Source: Sanderia malayensis (taxonomy: Eukaryota > Cnidaria > Scyphozoa > Semaeostomeae > Pelagiidae). Taken from it: a stretch of DNA of 64,000 nucleotides. Shown one piece after another: positions 12,045 to 25,092 of this stretch. The DNA lies in the NCBI GenBank assembly GCA_013076295.1, contig RQOL01000718.1, positions 4,092,001-4,156,000 on the forward strand, written 5' to 3'. The notes below the pieces were generated by a model that saw only the letters and a program-made list of their open reading frames with translations, made no database searches and was not told the DNA's origin. Made by a program: the position numbers and the translations under genes. Each line of letters opens with the position of its first letter. Within the stretch, counting starts at the first letter, position 1.

Positions 12045-12225
12045 TCCCATTTATTAGCTTAGTCGGTTAAGTGTCGGCGTGGGAGGTTGTAGGTTCGAGT
12101 CCTGCACAAATCAAGGTCAGCAGCAGGATACCACCTTCATTTGACTGTTGATATCAATAATCATCGCCCGCGTCTGACGAAGGACGGTGGGCCACAAAGA
12201 CAAGTGTCGAGAACAGAACGACTAC
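12045..12225 (+). mobile_element. tRNA-derived SINE
   Basis: Contains a recognisable RNA polymerase III promoter: A-box-like TAGCTTAGTCGG (12056-12067) and B box GGTTCGAGTCC (12092-12102), at tRNA-like spacing. The flanking arms do not fold as a complete tRNA. A body with TCTGACGAAGGACGG follows. This is best read as a SINE head plus body rather than a functional tRNA gene. The 3' end is not clear. Confidence 0.65.
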
Positions 12226-12372
12226 GGAGCCAGGTAAATTACAGTGAAAGCCCGCATATAAGAACCACCCATATTTGAGAGCCTACAGTCTGAAGCCTCA
12301 GCATTTCTAGGTATTTTTTCGTAGTAAAATTTAAGTCATTGCTCTGGTTCCATGAACAAATACTCTGGATTA

Positions 12373-12634
12373 CCGTAAATCTTAGAATAAGCCCCGGGGG
12401 TCTTATTTGCAAAAACGAAATTTTAGTCTGATTATTGTTCAATATTAAGCAAATTAAATGAAGTTATTGGTTTAAGCTTGCTGTTATTTGAAAAACATTC
12501 ACTAAACAACTTCAATGTCTTGATACTTGGGCTCAATATCCTTGCAAATGATTATCAGGATGGGGGCTTATTGGAGGCCGGGGGGGGGGGGGGGGGGCTT
12601 ATTCGAAGGTGGGGGCTTATTCCAGGATTTACGG
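12373..12634. mobile_element. MITE family B, copy 1
   Basis: Inverted ends CCGTAAATCTTAGAATAAGC and GGATTTACGG, flanked by TA on both sides (12371-12372, 12635-12636). Sits about 200 bp upstream of the prolyl endopeptidase start codon. A G homopolymer near 12580-12597 lies inside it. Other copies: 34695-35162, 39756-40025, 46972-47242. Confidence 0.88.
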
Positions 12635-12831
12635 TAGTTAAAATTTACATGAATTCCACTTTTGACTACCTGTTTCAAAATAAATTTATTAAATTTGTTT
12701 TATTGCTAAGAACCAATAGATGCTCTATGTAAACGTCAAGGCTTTTACGTGCAGGTTTTTACTATAGTAGGTCAGGAAAAAGTTATTGTTCTTTTAGATA
12801 AAGTTTCAGATACAACTCGAACCATTCACTT

Positions 12832-15800
12832 ATGAGCTCCCACCACATAGAATACCCCAAAGTGCGTCGGGATGAAACTTGTTTCCTCGATTTTCATGGC
12901 AACAAAATTGCGGATCCTTATGTTTGGCTGGAAGATCCAGACTCCGAAGAGACAAAAAAGTTTGTAAAGGAGCAAAATGAATTAACATTGCCTTATTTGG
13001 ACGGCTGTGAACTGAAGGAAAAGCTTTACAACAGGTAGTTATTTGTGCAATCCAGTTTGGTATAATGATAAAGCTTAGGTCTTCTACACACTGGACATTG
13101 TTCGATTTTGTGGATGCAATGCAATCCAATATGTGCATTTTGTTTTTTGTTTACTAGTTTATTGATGTGTTTCTGTTTACATTAAGGATAAAAGAGCTTT
13201 GGAACTACCCCAAATACGGATGCACATTTAAAAGTGGTTCACAATATTTTTATTTCTACAACTCTGGATTGCAAAATCACAGGTTTGACTATATTTGCAT
13301 AATTTTTCATATTTGAATTCATGCAGAATTCTAATTGTATCTGCTACTTACCATTGTACTTGAATTTTATATGTGTCTCTGAACATGTATTAATGTTGTT
13401 GTTGTTGTTGCATAGTGCCTTGTTTGTTCAAAACGAAAAGGATGCACCAGCAGAAGTATTTCTTGATCCAAATGAGCTTGCCAAAGATGGTTCAATATCC
13501 ATCAAGGGTTATGATTTTACAGAAGATGGGGAATTTCTTGCTTATCAGCTGAGTAAAAATGGATCAGACTGGTGTCATATGAAGGTGATATGATCATTGT
13601 TTTAAAATTTAATAAAACTATCAGGGTTGATTCATCGGCTGACAGGTTAATTGATTGACTGATTAACTGTTTGATCGCATGAATCACTGATTGATCACAC
13701 AATTAGCTGGTTAACCTACTAATGGATTGGTTTATCACATGATTAACTGATTGATAAACTGATTAAGGGTTTGATCACACAAATCACTGATTGATCACGC
13801 GATTAGCTGATTGTTCACATGATTAACTGATTGATCAAACAATTAGCTGCTTAATGGATTGGTTGATTACATGATTAACTGATTGATAAACTGATTTAGT
13901 GTTTGATCACATGAATCACTGATTGATCACACAATTAGCTGCTTAACTGATTAATGGATTGGTTAATCACATGATTAACTGATTGATAAACTGATTAAGG
14001 GTTTGATCACACAAATCACTGATTGATCACGCGATTAGCTGATTGTTCACATGATTAACTGATTGATCAAACAATTAGCTGATTAGCTGCTTAATGGATT
14101 GGTTGATTACATGATTAACTGATTGATAAACTGATTTAGTGTTTGATCACATGAATCACTGATTGATCACACAATTAGCTGCTTAACTGATTGATGGATT
14201 GGTTAATCACATGATTAACTGATTGATAAACTGATTAAGGGTTTGATGACACAAATCACTGATTGATCACACAATTAGTTGACTGATCACACGATTAACT
14301 GATTGATCAAACAATTAGCTGATTAGCTGCTTAATGGATTGGTTGATTACATGATTAACTGATTGATAAACTGATTTAGTGTTTGATCACATGAATCACT
14401 GATTGATCACACAATTAGCTGCTTAACTGATTAATGGATTGGTTAATCACATGATTAACTGATTGATAAACTGATTAAGGGCTTGATGACACAAATCACT
14501 GATTGATCACACAATTAGTTGACTGATCACACGATTAACTGATTGATCACATGATTAGCTGATTAACTGATTAACGGATTTGTTGATCACATGATTAACT
14601 GATTGATCACATGATTAACTGATTTAATGACTGGACAGTCAAAATGTCCAGTAACACAATTGACTGATTCACTGGGTTGGTTGATCAGTAAGGACTGAAT
14701 AATTGAGTGAGTTTTTTATCTTTTTTAGTTCATGAAAGTTGCAACAAAAGAAGATCTGCCGGATGTTCTTGAAAATGTAAAGTTTTCATGTATTTCTTGG
14801 ACCGGTGATGGAAAAGGAGTATTTTACAATGTATGTTACTCTGCTATTTAGGCTGTTCATTGGCAAGTGTGTTTGCGAACAATGTAATGATACTCAATAA
14901 TCTTTTGTGCTTTTTATAGAGATATCCAAAAAGTGACTCCAAACAGGATGGAACAGAAACTGAAACCAATTTGCATCAAAAGGTTCCTCCTTATTTTGGC
15001 CTCCTTTTGCTTTAATAAGGGCTTTTCTTCTGCAACATATCCATCTATTCTTCTTCAAGATATCCACTCCTTCTTTCCCAACATTTTGAACTTTCCTTCT
15101 TCAAGATATCCACATATCCTTCTTTAACAGTTTGGCAAGATCTCCAACCATTCTCCTGAGAATAGAACAGATAGCTATTGTTCTGAGATAAGTCAAATTT
15201 ATCTTTTGCAGCATATTGAGTTGAATATAATCTTAAACAATTTTCATTTGTTTTAGCTTTATTACCATGTGCTTGGTACTAACCAATCGGAAGATATTTT
15301 GTGTCTGGAGTGTCCAGAGGAACCCAGATGGCACATGTGAGTTGACAATCCATGTTGTTTGCTTATTTAGTAGCATGTGTGATGTACATGGTCTGGTGAC
15401 ATAGTGGTAAAAGCATAGTACTCACGATCTTGTGGTTGTGGGCTCGAATCTTGCCCAGTGCTATTTGGTTAGCATCCTTAGGCAAGGTGTTAACATGAAT
15501 TGTTCCTATCTCTATCCAGGAGTAGAAATAGGTTAAATGGGTACCTGGTATGTAGATATGAGCGCGGTACACGTTTTTTTATAAGAAACCTGGCTCAAGG
15601 CCTAGTAGTAGAAGTTTCTTAATTTTTACCCACATTTTAGTTTTAAAAGTTTCTTAAAAGTTTCTTAATTTAATGAAAATGGTTGCAGTGAAATCGAAGA
15701 AAAAACGTGGATGTAGCAAAATATTAGTATTATAACAAAGAAAAATCGTCAATGCGAAAAATCGTCATGTGGAGCCGACAATGTTATGCTTAGCACATAA

Positions 15801-18800
15801 AACATACTTACTGTGGTTGTCATTTGTTAAATCCGTAAAGGAAAAACGTGTTTCCAAAAATTCTAATGTTTCTTAGATATTCCCTTGAAGTTCTAAACGT
15901 TTGGGTGTCTGGAAGTAGGTTTCTTATAAACCGGTTTCTTATTAAAAAAAACGTGTATGTGGTTGCACCCTGCTATATGCTAAATATGCAACACAACCAG
16001 GGGGTAATTGCGAATTCGGCTGAGTAACCATTGGCAACTTATAGAAGACTTTAAACTACCACCTTTACCTTTTATGTGCTTGTAGTATCGAGTGTCGGGT
16101 TTATGATCCTTTTATGTTGTTTCAGTGGTGCTGAGGTGACCCTGGATGGAAAATATGTGCTCATAACTGTTAGAAATGGTTGCGACCCTGTTAATAAATT
16201 ATTCTATGTTGATCTGGATGCTATCAATCATAAAATTGAAGGTAAAACATACTTGTTACACAACTAACTTTTGCAGTTAGAATGCCCGTTTTCTTTTTGT
16301 TTAATTTATTGAAACCCAGTTATTCTTTCTTTTCATGTTGAGCACTCATGTACCGATAATTGATTTCCTTTATTGATTCATCTTCATGTATTGTGAAATA
16401 TTTACCACATCAATATCTACTGCTGATTGCTCTATCAGTTCTCGTACAAATCCAGAGTGTATCCTCCATTGTTTACTTTCTTTATTGTTCAACTCTGGTG
16501 GCGACGTCGTTGGCACTTGTGCTTGGCACTCATGGACCCGCTATTTGAACAACTTGACTTGGTAAAGAATAAGCACAAAAGTTACTAATTATATATCGTT
16601 TTTTATGTTTTTAGGAATTCTTCCATATACCAAAATCGTTGACAATTTTGATGCAGAATATGAGGTATGCTACTCCATCTAAATATGGTTATTGTTTTCA
16701 ATACTTTAATACCATTACTTTCTAAAACTATCCATGATAATTATTTATAGTATTTTATTTGCGTGATAAGTTGTATTTGATTTTTTGAAGTATATTTCAA
16801 ATGATGGCACAATTTTTACATTCAAAACTAACAAAGATTCACCACGATATAAAGTTATAAATATCGACTTTAGTAAACCTGAAATGGTAAGATATCTTAC
16901 TTTCAGTTTTTTTGCACCGTACCTCTTTCTTCTCACTTCTTACGTTTTGCTTTTTGCTTTTCGTTTTTCACTTTCTACTTCTTTTTGCCTACTTCTTAAT
17001 TTTTGCTTTTTACTTTTTATTTCTTATTCTTTATTTCTTTATTTCTTTTTTTCCCTTTTTTTCTTTTTTTCTTTTTTTTTCTTTTTTTTACTTCTTACTT
17101 TTTACTTCATACTTTTTAGTTAGTAGATATAATTCATTTACTTACTATTTTTGTTTTGTGTATAGGAGAACTGGACCACTTTGATCGAACAGCAGGAAAA
17201 AGATGTGTTAGAATGGGCAAAGTGTGTTAATGAAAACGTCCTTGCTGTCTGCTATACTCATGATGTCAAGGTATTTTATCATGTCACCCAATTTATTTTA
17301 CTTCCATAGCTAAGATCTTTACTTTACAGCATTAAAAAACGTTGCATGTATTCAGATACCTCCTTAGGTTACATAGGGTGTAAGATTGCCATAACTAAGG
17401 ATAAATTGCACTCTGGGATTATCAAAGGTAGTACATGTGCAATTCGTTATACAGAGAGGAGTTTAGATTGGTATATTAGCTTAAATTCTATTAGAATTAA
17501 ATTCAATTCTAATTTGTTTCATTTTACGGTCCTTTATTTTACTATTTATTTATTTTTCAATTCTATAATCTGATTTGCTTCATTCTAATATGATATGTGC
17601 CAAATTTAATCAACCGATAGATTATCGAGTAGGACGTTTTATGGCAATTCCATGATTTTTTGGTGATCAGTCTTTGTTTGTAATCTAAATATATTTGCGT
17701 CCTCTTTTTTGATTAGCATAAATTATACTTGCATAATTTATCCGATGGGAAACGAATTCGAGAGCTTTCATTGGATGTTGGAAGAATTCAGGGCTTCTCA
17801 GGCCATAGAAAACAGACTGAGGTAATTAACACCAATTTTGTCCTTCTTTGCTTTGCTTCTCTTTATTTCTGTCTTTTGTAGTTTTCCCTTCATTGTTAGG
17901 TTTTTATCTGTAACATTTCCATTGCATTTTTTCAGATCTTCTACAAATTCACGTCATTTTTAACTCCTGGTACAATATACCACCTTGATTTGTCAAATGA
18001 TAAAGCAGAACCAAAGGTAGGGCGATTTTAGAAGTAGCTTATACCATGCCTCGTACTTTGGGAACCACACTCTAAAAAGATCTAGGTCACGCACCTTCAC
18101 AATTCCCCGAGTTAAGACTTTGTTAATTGTTGGCCTTCATTCCGGGCAGTGTTTATTCCTTGTAGCTGCTTGAATTTATTTCTCGTTTTTTTTCGAGGTT
18201 ATTCCTCACAGTTTTTTAAATTTATTTCTCACATTTCCTGGAATTTATTTCTGAAAATTCTTTCAGCTTATTCCCCACAATTCCTTGAACGTATTTGTCA
18301 ACGCCCCTCGAATATGGCTTCAAACTTTATTTTTCTCTTGATATTGATATTTTTTGATTTTACCTCAGTTTTCCTTAGATGATTCACCACCCAAGTGTTG
18401 TTAACTTGCGCTTGACTGTTTTTTTCAAAGTAAACCTTATTGTTTTTGTTTCTACTTTCAATGTAGATTTTTCGAGACATAAAGGTTACTGGCTTTGATG
18501 CCTCAAATTTCCAAACCGACCAAATTTTTGTGCCAAGCAAAGATGGAACGCTGACACCTGTTTTCATTGTCCACAGGAAGGTAATCAAACGATTCAATTC
18601 ACTCATTTCTTGTTGAGGTTTTTGAAAATGCGTCAGCACCTGACCTTTGTATCGACAGTCTAACAGCCAATCGCGTGTCCAAGGTGCAGTGTGTAGAATT
18701 ACTCCGAAATAGCAAGCTATGGCATTTTAAAGCCTTGTTTCTGAACAAGCTTGGATAAATCACAATAGATTCTTGTTCATATGATCACTACAATAGAGGA

Positions 18801-21800
18801 CAAAAGTCCCTGGGACACCTGGAAATTTCATTGGATAATGCTATACTTCTACACACTATGTTCCCTGTGAGCAGAATCCGACCCCCTACTCCCCCCAAAC
18901 AATGTTGTCTTGTGCACCAGTCCTTTCTCATCGCCGGGTCAAAAGAATTCGCCCATATTGAAAATTACCGCCTCTACAGACAACATTGTTTTGGGGGAGG
19001 TGGATGAAGTATGCGTGTAAAACGTGCTAAAATCCTGGGTGTCCTAGGACTTTTTTCCCCTATTGTACCTAGCCATAACAAGTGACCATGCTTTTTGCTT
19101 TTTAAGAAAATGTGATTGCTTGGCCAAGAAATTTGACCGTTTTAGCGGTCTGGTTACGAGACTAGGTGTTTTTGCGTGGTGATTTCTTATACCGAGTAAT
19201 TTATAATTCCGTCTTTTACAGGGTGTAACATTAGATGGAACCATGCCTTGTCTATTATACGGCTACGGTGGCTTTAACATTTCCATTGCGCCGATGTTCC
19301 GGGTATCATCTGTTGTATTTATGCAGCATCTTGGTGGCGTTTTTGCCGTGGCCAATATAAGAGGTGGGGGCGAGTACGGAGAGGAATGGCACAGAGCCGG
19401 AACACATGAACGAAAACAGAATGTGTTTCATGATTTTCAGGCCGCTGCCGAGTATCTCATAGCCAACAAATACACATCTCCTAATAAGTGAGTTTATTAT
19501 TTCAAGGTCTATTATATTTTTGTCTATTTTACAATTTTCTGTTTTACTGAGTTTATCTCGTTGAGCTTTTTCAAGACTTTATCAGATTTTTGTCTATTTT
19601 ACGTTTTCTGTTTTACTACACTCTTTGATCTGTAATTCAATATATTTCCCAGGTTAACAATCGAGGGTGGCTCAAACGGTGGACTCCTTGTTGCAGCCTG
19701 CGCTAACCAGCGACCAGAGCTTTACAAATGTGTTGTTGCGCAAGTCGGGTTCGTCCTTCCACCTTTTTTACGCAAGATTGCATGTAAACTTCGATCATTA
19801 CAGTTTCAGAGACTGACAGTTGTTAGTGAGTTTATTAACTCCTTTTCCTCCCCAAGGGTTAGGCGCCTGACAAACTCCTTCAACCAAACATCATGCTTAT
19901 TATGCGTATGTTTTTATATGTTATAGAGTTATGGATATGTTGAAATTTCACAAGTTTACGATTGGACACGCCTGGTATGTAATTACATATTCTAAAATAT
20001 CTTGCTCCATTCTATAATAGCATTATCGTTAATAATTATACTTTGTGAAATTCTCTGTAAAGCTATTTTCTATTCTATTTTCATATGTTATGTTTTGTTG
20101 TATCTGCTTCTTAGGATTACAGACTATGGATGTGCCGATGAAGAAAAAGACTTTCAATATCTCATCAAGTAAGGTTGCTCTTAAAATTGAATAGAATTCC
20201 TTTGTAGAATTGCTCAGTGAAAACCAGTTTTTCATAAGCTGAAAATGGGGTGTAATATCATATGACGTGTTCCACGAACGTGTGCCAAACAGAGAAATGC
20301 TTCTTCAAAGACACCGAGTGAAAAGAATTGAAAGGAGACTCTGACAAACTCTTTTGTGCACAGTTCCACCTCACCGCAAAGGTGACAAGTAGCTCTTAAG
20401 AATTAGACTGAAGGTAGAGATTCTATTCCGGCAATCATCTGTTTGTTAAACCAGTAGTAGAGACGATTGTGCATAAAATTCATATGTTTGTACGATATGT
20501 TTGTACGATAGGTGACAAATGTTCTGGGACACTTTCGCGTATTCTTTACCCCCTCCTGCCCTAAATAATGTTGTATTTGCAACCAGTCTTATACAAACAA
20601 TGTGGACAAAATTGTTTTTGCACCATGATCACGCAAGGGTCTGATTGAGAGAACAACGTGGTTTTAGGGGGGTGGGAGTGGGGGTTGAATAGAGCCCGAG
20701 AATGGGGTTGGCAGCCATCGTTTTGTATTTGTAAAATTGTCCCCAAAAACGTTTGTCGCTATTATAGGTTATTTCAAGTGCGATAAAGTTTTCAATCTTA
20801 TTCTATCAGATATTCTCCATTACATAACATTCGCAAACCGGTCCAACCTGATGTGCAGTATCCAGCGATGTTGCTATTTACCGCTGACCACGATGATCGC
20901 GTTGTTCCGTTGCATTCATTCAAGTTTATTGCTGAATTGCAGCACGTGGTTGGAAGACTGGATAACCAGGTTTGTGAAAGAATTCTTTCATTTCATATTT
21001 TAGTAATAACCGTCTTAAAAGACTCTGTAGATTAAGCACCTTCCAGACTGATATTTCTGCTCAGACAATAGGAGAATTTATATCTCATTTCACGCTATTG
21101 TGAGACATTCAGGAGTTATTCTAAGCTGGATTTGCTGGTGTTCCCTGGAGATGAATCCAATTTTTGTGGAGTTGGAAAACTAAACTTCCACCAAATTTTC
21201 CCGCCAAAAATTGCTTTTCTAAGCGAGACCGAGGCTGTTTTGAAAAAAATCCTATTTTCAACTGGAATTGGAAATTTTGCTTCGGTAATAAATAGCTGAT
21301 TTTTGTCATTGAAGCTCTGTTTTGAAGGCCCAATTATTCAATTTAAATGCTACAACTGAAGGGGTCTGTCGTGAGGTGTTTCTTTAGGAACACGTCCCAG
21401 AGCTGGAGACGGCAGCCAGAAGTTCGATAGGCGATGTCTCGCTAAGCAATGGTGCTATACGCTAAGGTTTGACACAATAAAGACAACGAGCTTTTTGTCG
21501 TGCGGTACAGCTGGCCCAAGGCCGCCACTATACCACTTGTCCTCTCTTTAACTCTCTGAGGTTAACTGACTGACTGTCTTTTACTCTCTTACTTTACTCT
21601 ATTTATGTTTACAATAATAATAAAAACAAGCGTGGTGACATGGTGCCCCATTCTTGTGCACCCGGGACCCGTACCGTGGATTGGCACGCACTTTCACACT
21701 TTCAAGCGGGTGCACCAGCCAACCACGCTCATACTTAACAATACTGTAAACATATAGGGGTCAAATATACAAGCTAACAATTGTAGTTAAACAACAACCC

Positions 21801-22260
21801 ACATAACACTTGGCTGTGACCAGACCGCTTACAAAATTTTCATTTTGATTTGATTTTGTGCAATCCACGTTTAAATTTCAGACAAATCCTTTATTCATAA
21901 GAATTGATACAAAAGCTGGTCACGGAGGAGGGAAGCCAACTGCAATGGTCGTAAGTATTTATTATCAAGATAAGATAATATTAATTATTTCCTCTTAGTT
22001 TCTTAATTCATTTTCTACTTTCTTAGGTTCCTAGTTTCTTAGTTTCCTGGTTTTTTAGTTTTTTAGTTTCTTTGTTTTTTAGTATCTTTGTTTCTAATAG
22101 TTTCTTTGTTTTTTAGTATCTTTGTTTCTAATAGTTTCTTAGTTTCTTAGTTGGCCATTAAAAATTTATTATTTTATGTTTTTGCTGTTTTTAGATGGAT
22201 GAGATTGCTGATAAATACAGTTTTATTGCAAAGAATACCACTGCATCATGGCAAGATTAG
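12832..22260 (+). CDS. PREP: Prolyl endopeptidase / prolyl oligopeptidase, S9A (712 aa, 20 exons)
   Basis: Cytosolic serine peptidase that cuts short peptides after proline. Exons: 12832-13034, 13187-13282, 13416-13584, 14729-14830, 14920-14982, 15257-15336, 16126-16241, 16615-16664, 16791-16886, 17166-17270, 17717-17821, 17936-18016, 18467-18580, 19222-19487, 19653-19748, 19927-19974, 20115-20168, 20810-20969, 21882-21950, 22195-22260. All phases close. The product is 712 aa; human PREP is 710. The start is supported by YPKVRRDET followed by the conserved [15 protein letters not shown]. The beta-propeller fills the middle. The catalytic triad is Ser556 (GGSNGG), Asp643 (DHDDRVVP) and His682 ([10 protein letters not shown]), each shifted by two from human numbering. 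There is no signal peptide. Donors after exons 5 (GTTCCT) and 15 (GTTCGT) are weak but are required by protein continuity. Introns carry a 1-kb satellite, a SINE and several MITEs. Confidence 0.97.
13620..14640. repeat. Higher-order minisatellite in PREP intron 3
   Basis: About 1 kb built from short related motifs (GATTAACTGATTGAT, ATCACTGATTGATCAC, AATGGATTGGTT). Landmarks GATTAAGG at 13761, 13993, 14233 and 14473 show a higher-order period of 232-240 bp, so several short units were amplified together. It fills most of the intron between exons 3 and 4. Confidence 0.92.
15388..15560 (+). mobile_element. tRNA-derived SINE in PREP intron 6
   Basis: A-box-like TGACATAGTGGTAA (15399-15412) and B-box-like GGCTCGAATC are followed by a body with CTTAGGCAAGGTG and AAATGGGTACCTGG. 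From memory, that tail resembles widespread marine-invertebrate SINEs. It abuts a family A MITE at 15570. Confidence 0.65.
15570..15955. mobile_element. MITE family A, full copy 1 (386 bp)
   Basis: Inverted ends CACGTTTTTTTATAAGAAAC and GTTTCTTATTAAAAAAAACG plus TG. TA is duplicated at 15568-15569 and 15956-15957. Many subterminal AAGTTTCTTA motifs are visible, as if they were transposase binding sites. Non-coding. Lies in PREP intron 6. Confidence 0.88.
16905..17150. repeat. Polypyrimidine (T-rich) low-complexity tract
   Basis: Runs of T with interspersed C and occasional ACTT, filling PREP intron 9 up to the exon 10 acceptor. The reading frames through it are low-complexity artefacts. Confidence 0.9.
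18791..19065. mobile_element. MITE family D (275 bp)
   Basis: Inverted ends CAATAGAGGACAAAAGTCC and GGACTTTTTTCCCCTATTG, TA duplicated at 18789-18790 and 19066-19067. An inner inverted pair (CCCCCAAACAATGTTGTCTT / GACAACATTGTTTTGGGGG) flanks the centre. Lies in PREP intron 13. Confidence 0.82.
20509..20700. repeat. Diverged family D MITE relative
   Basis: GATAGGTGACAAATGTTCTGGGACAC and the C-rich block before AATAATGTTGT (20550-20576) resemble the left half of 18791-19065, and a G-rich complementary block follows at 20650-20690. No clean ends or target duplication. Lies in PREP intron 17. Confidence 0.45.
21367..21640 (+). mobile_element. Possible LTR fragment in PREP intron 18
   Basis: A 274-bp block starts TGTCGTG and ends GTGACA, contains AATAAAG near its middle, and is followed by TGGTGCCCC, which could be a tRNA primer-binding site. 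No second LTR, coding region or target duplication was found. If real it is a 5' LTR stub; a chance arrangement or another GC-richer repeat is also possible. Confidence 0.3.
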
Positions 22261-24018
22261 GTTTGCCACGCAGGCGCAGGCAATTCTATAAACAAAGCTT
22301 GCCTTCTGCTTCTTTCAAGAATGTTGGTGTTTCTGTATGCAATGCATTCAGGCGATTTTTATTTAATTACACTCTTATTGCCACGATTTAAATAACATTG
22401 GGCCGCAAATTGTACTTATCTAGACGACGTTACATAACTTCCATAATTTTTGCACTCGAGTTTTATTTTGAATGCCATTTGTGCACACGGCACCTTTTGC
22501 CTCTAGTTTTCACTGCCCCGCCACACCGTCCCATTCCAACAAATTGGAAGAATATTATACAGCCCGTGTCGCGTCGCGGTGTCTGCATGAAGATGGATGC
22601 AAATGTTGAGCTTAGAAGAACGACAACTTTTTCAACAGATGATTGCCAACCAGAGATCTTAATCAGAGATAAGTAAGATGTGTTATTTATATATTTTTTG
22701 GTGATTTAGTTTTAAATCCCTTTGATTATTGACATCATAGCTCTTTAAAAGAATTCACGTTGAAAATTGTTTATCAAATTGTGCAGAAAAATGACAAATT
22801 TCAGATGCATAGTGACCTTTATTCAAAAATCAAAAGTCCAATAAAAGAGCTAAGAAATTGCAGCACTAGAAGCCAAAGTCTAAAGAAGCTGATATTGGCA
22901 AACTTCCAAAATTCATGGTTTCTCATAGAAAACGTTGGGTGGAGCGGGTAAAACTAACAATGATAGTAAAACCAGACTGATTAACATAACAAATTTAATT
23001 TGTTTTGTTCACGTGATGTTTTTGTGAAAACGATTACAAGTCTTGAACACCTCTCAGGAAACTTGAGATCGGAAATTTTTTTCCGTTACCGCGAGAAACC
23101 AGTCACCAGACGACTCTTTGTCCAGATGTTTTTCGTTTAACAACATCAAGTTTCAAAAGGTGACCGTGCAATTTCGCATGCAAATTGCGGCAAAGCGGAA
23201 AACGAATTCAGCTTTCTTTATAATAAGGCGGATTTACAGGTCACAACAGATTCACGTTTGCAGTCCAATACCGAAAAATTTCTAGCCAATTTGTACCGTG
23301 CCTTATCGTGACCAAAGGCCCACCCATTTTTATTTGCGCTGTAAGCAGCAAATATTAAAATACAGACGGTGTGCAGGATATACGCTTCAGTGAGAAGGCG
23401 AGAAATTGGCCAATGGCAGCAGCTAATTCCATAAAGACAATGGCTACAACAATGGCTAGTTTAGCGTATTGTTTACCAGATTAGGATTTGCCAAACACCC
23501 ACAATAATACGTGCGCGCGCATTAATGTCAAACAACGGAACAATCAATGTATTGAAACGTGATGAAGTGAAGAAAGTGAAGAAAATAATATCAATATCAA
23601 ATTAAAGACAAACGTTGCGAAGCTAAAAGTTGAGCTTGAGCAAAACCGAATAACTAATTTTATTGAATATTCACGTTTTTAAACTCCTGGACATAAAATA
23701 CCCTGGATTCAATTTTCAGGATTGAACGCAGCAAATTAAAAAAACATTTGTTTTGAGACCACTCAAGCAATCATTTTGACTTCAATTTTCGATCTTGTTT
23801 CATCAAAGTTAAAAAAATTTCATTTCCCAAAACAAAAGTGAAATACTATAATTGTTGTATTATGTAGTTGCATAAGCATTACAGCTAGAAAACTTTCTTC
23901 TTTTCAACTGATGCTTCCAACGAGTCAAAAATGCTCGGTCCTCGGTCGCTGTGCGTGATCGTGCTAGTGGCTCCGCTCATGTTGCTTGTTATTTCAACAA
24001 GTTTACATTTTATCCAAT
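22261..24018. other. Intergenic after PREP, nothing recognised
   Basis: The first few hundred bases are presumably PREP 3' UTR. An open frame of 92 codons at 22398-22676 has no recognisable motif, codon bias or splice context. The rest is AT-rich with no supported gene. Confidence 0.55.
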
Positions 24019-24148
24019 GTAAATGGCTATGACTAAAATGCTGAATGAACAGGAATGAACAGGAACGAACAGGAATGAACAGGAATGAACAGGAATGCTT
24101 CCTTTCATTCCTGATCATTCAGCATTTTAGTAATAGCCAATGTAAATC
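24019..24148. repeat. Short foldback with GAACAGGAAT tandem core
   Basis: Arms with AATGGCTATGACTAAAATGC and the near-complement GCATTTTAGTAATAGCC enclose five units of (A/C)GAACAGGAATG. The hairpin arms are about 35 bp. Probably a small foldback MITE. Confidence 0.65.
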
Positions 24149-25092
24149 CAGGAAAAAGCTACGATTTCAGGCCAACAAAGAAATGTTGCCTTCTGTAGGC
24201 CATAGCCATCCCTTTCTTGTACTAACATACAAAGTTCATCCAGGCTGTTCCAGCTGATTACGGTAATCTGCACATCTCCACAGCGCAAATATTCGGATAG
24301 GATATCCCTTGTTCCTATTTCAATGGACCTTAAGTCGTCGTGCACTTGCTTGACACACGTCACTTTTGACATTGTCTGGGAAAGGTATTATTATACTGGC
24401 AAAACAATGCCAGTATTATTATCAGCACAGCATGCAAGAAATGGTTCTTGCAAATGAGAGGCAACAAATTCGAAGCAAAAGCCTTGCACATGCACCACAA
24501 GCCGCGCAAACAAAATTGTCGAAATCCGTCATGAATGAATTCACAACAAGACCGAATGCATGTCGCCTTGACTCGCTGAACAAATTCGTTGAATTGTATT
24601 TTACGTTATTGCTGTTCGTGGTCTTTTATGGAGTAGGACCCATGGCATGCACTGTTGTATCGTGTATTATGTTCTTACCTTTGCGGTTTTTCAATAAAGT
24701 CCACCTTTGGGGAGATGGCTCTCACGCGATCTTTTTTCACTATAAAGCCTTGTCCTCACTCTGGGTACACTATATGCGTTAAACACGACATTTACGATAA
24801 CGATGGTTTTTTATCGGGATTATCCATAAAGGCCTGGTTACACTGTAGATAATGAATTAGATATTCCCCCAGACATACCACAAATAACCTGTCTGATAGA
24901 TATCTTCGTGTGTAACATACATAAAGGCGGGTTTACACGATCGTTTTTTGCCAACATTTTTTTTGATATTGGACTGCGAAGCTGAAGAAGGATCGTGTAA
25001 ATGGCCAAAATTGTTGGCTGGGCATGCTGTTTTTAATCCGCTTATCTGTTGTTAATCACCCATCGTTGTAAATTTTATTTTGATTCAAGGTC

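Noticed and set aside
12045..12120. Possible functional tRNA gene
   Set aside because: A and B boxes are present but the acceptor, D and anticodon arms do not fold properly; a SINE head explains it better.
12830..13138. 102-codon minus-strand frame over PREP exon 1
   Set aside because: It is the shadow of a well-supported plus-strand exon.
16785..17184. Hydrophobic FLLFFF-rich frames suggesting membrane proteins
   Set aside because: They read through a T-rich intron of PREP; only the first 32 codons are a real exon.
24045..24257. Open frame with MNRNEQERTG repeats
   Set aside because: It is the GAACAGGAAT tandem core of a foldback read as protein.
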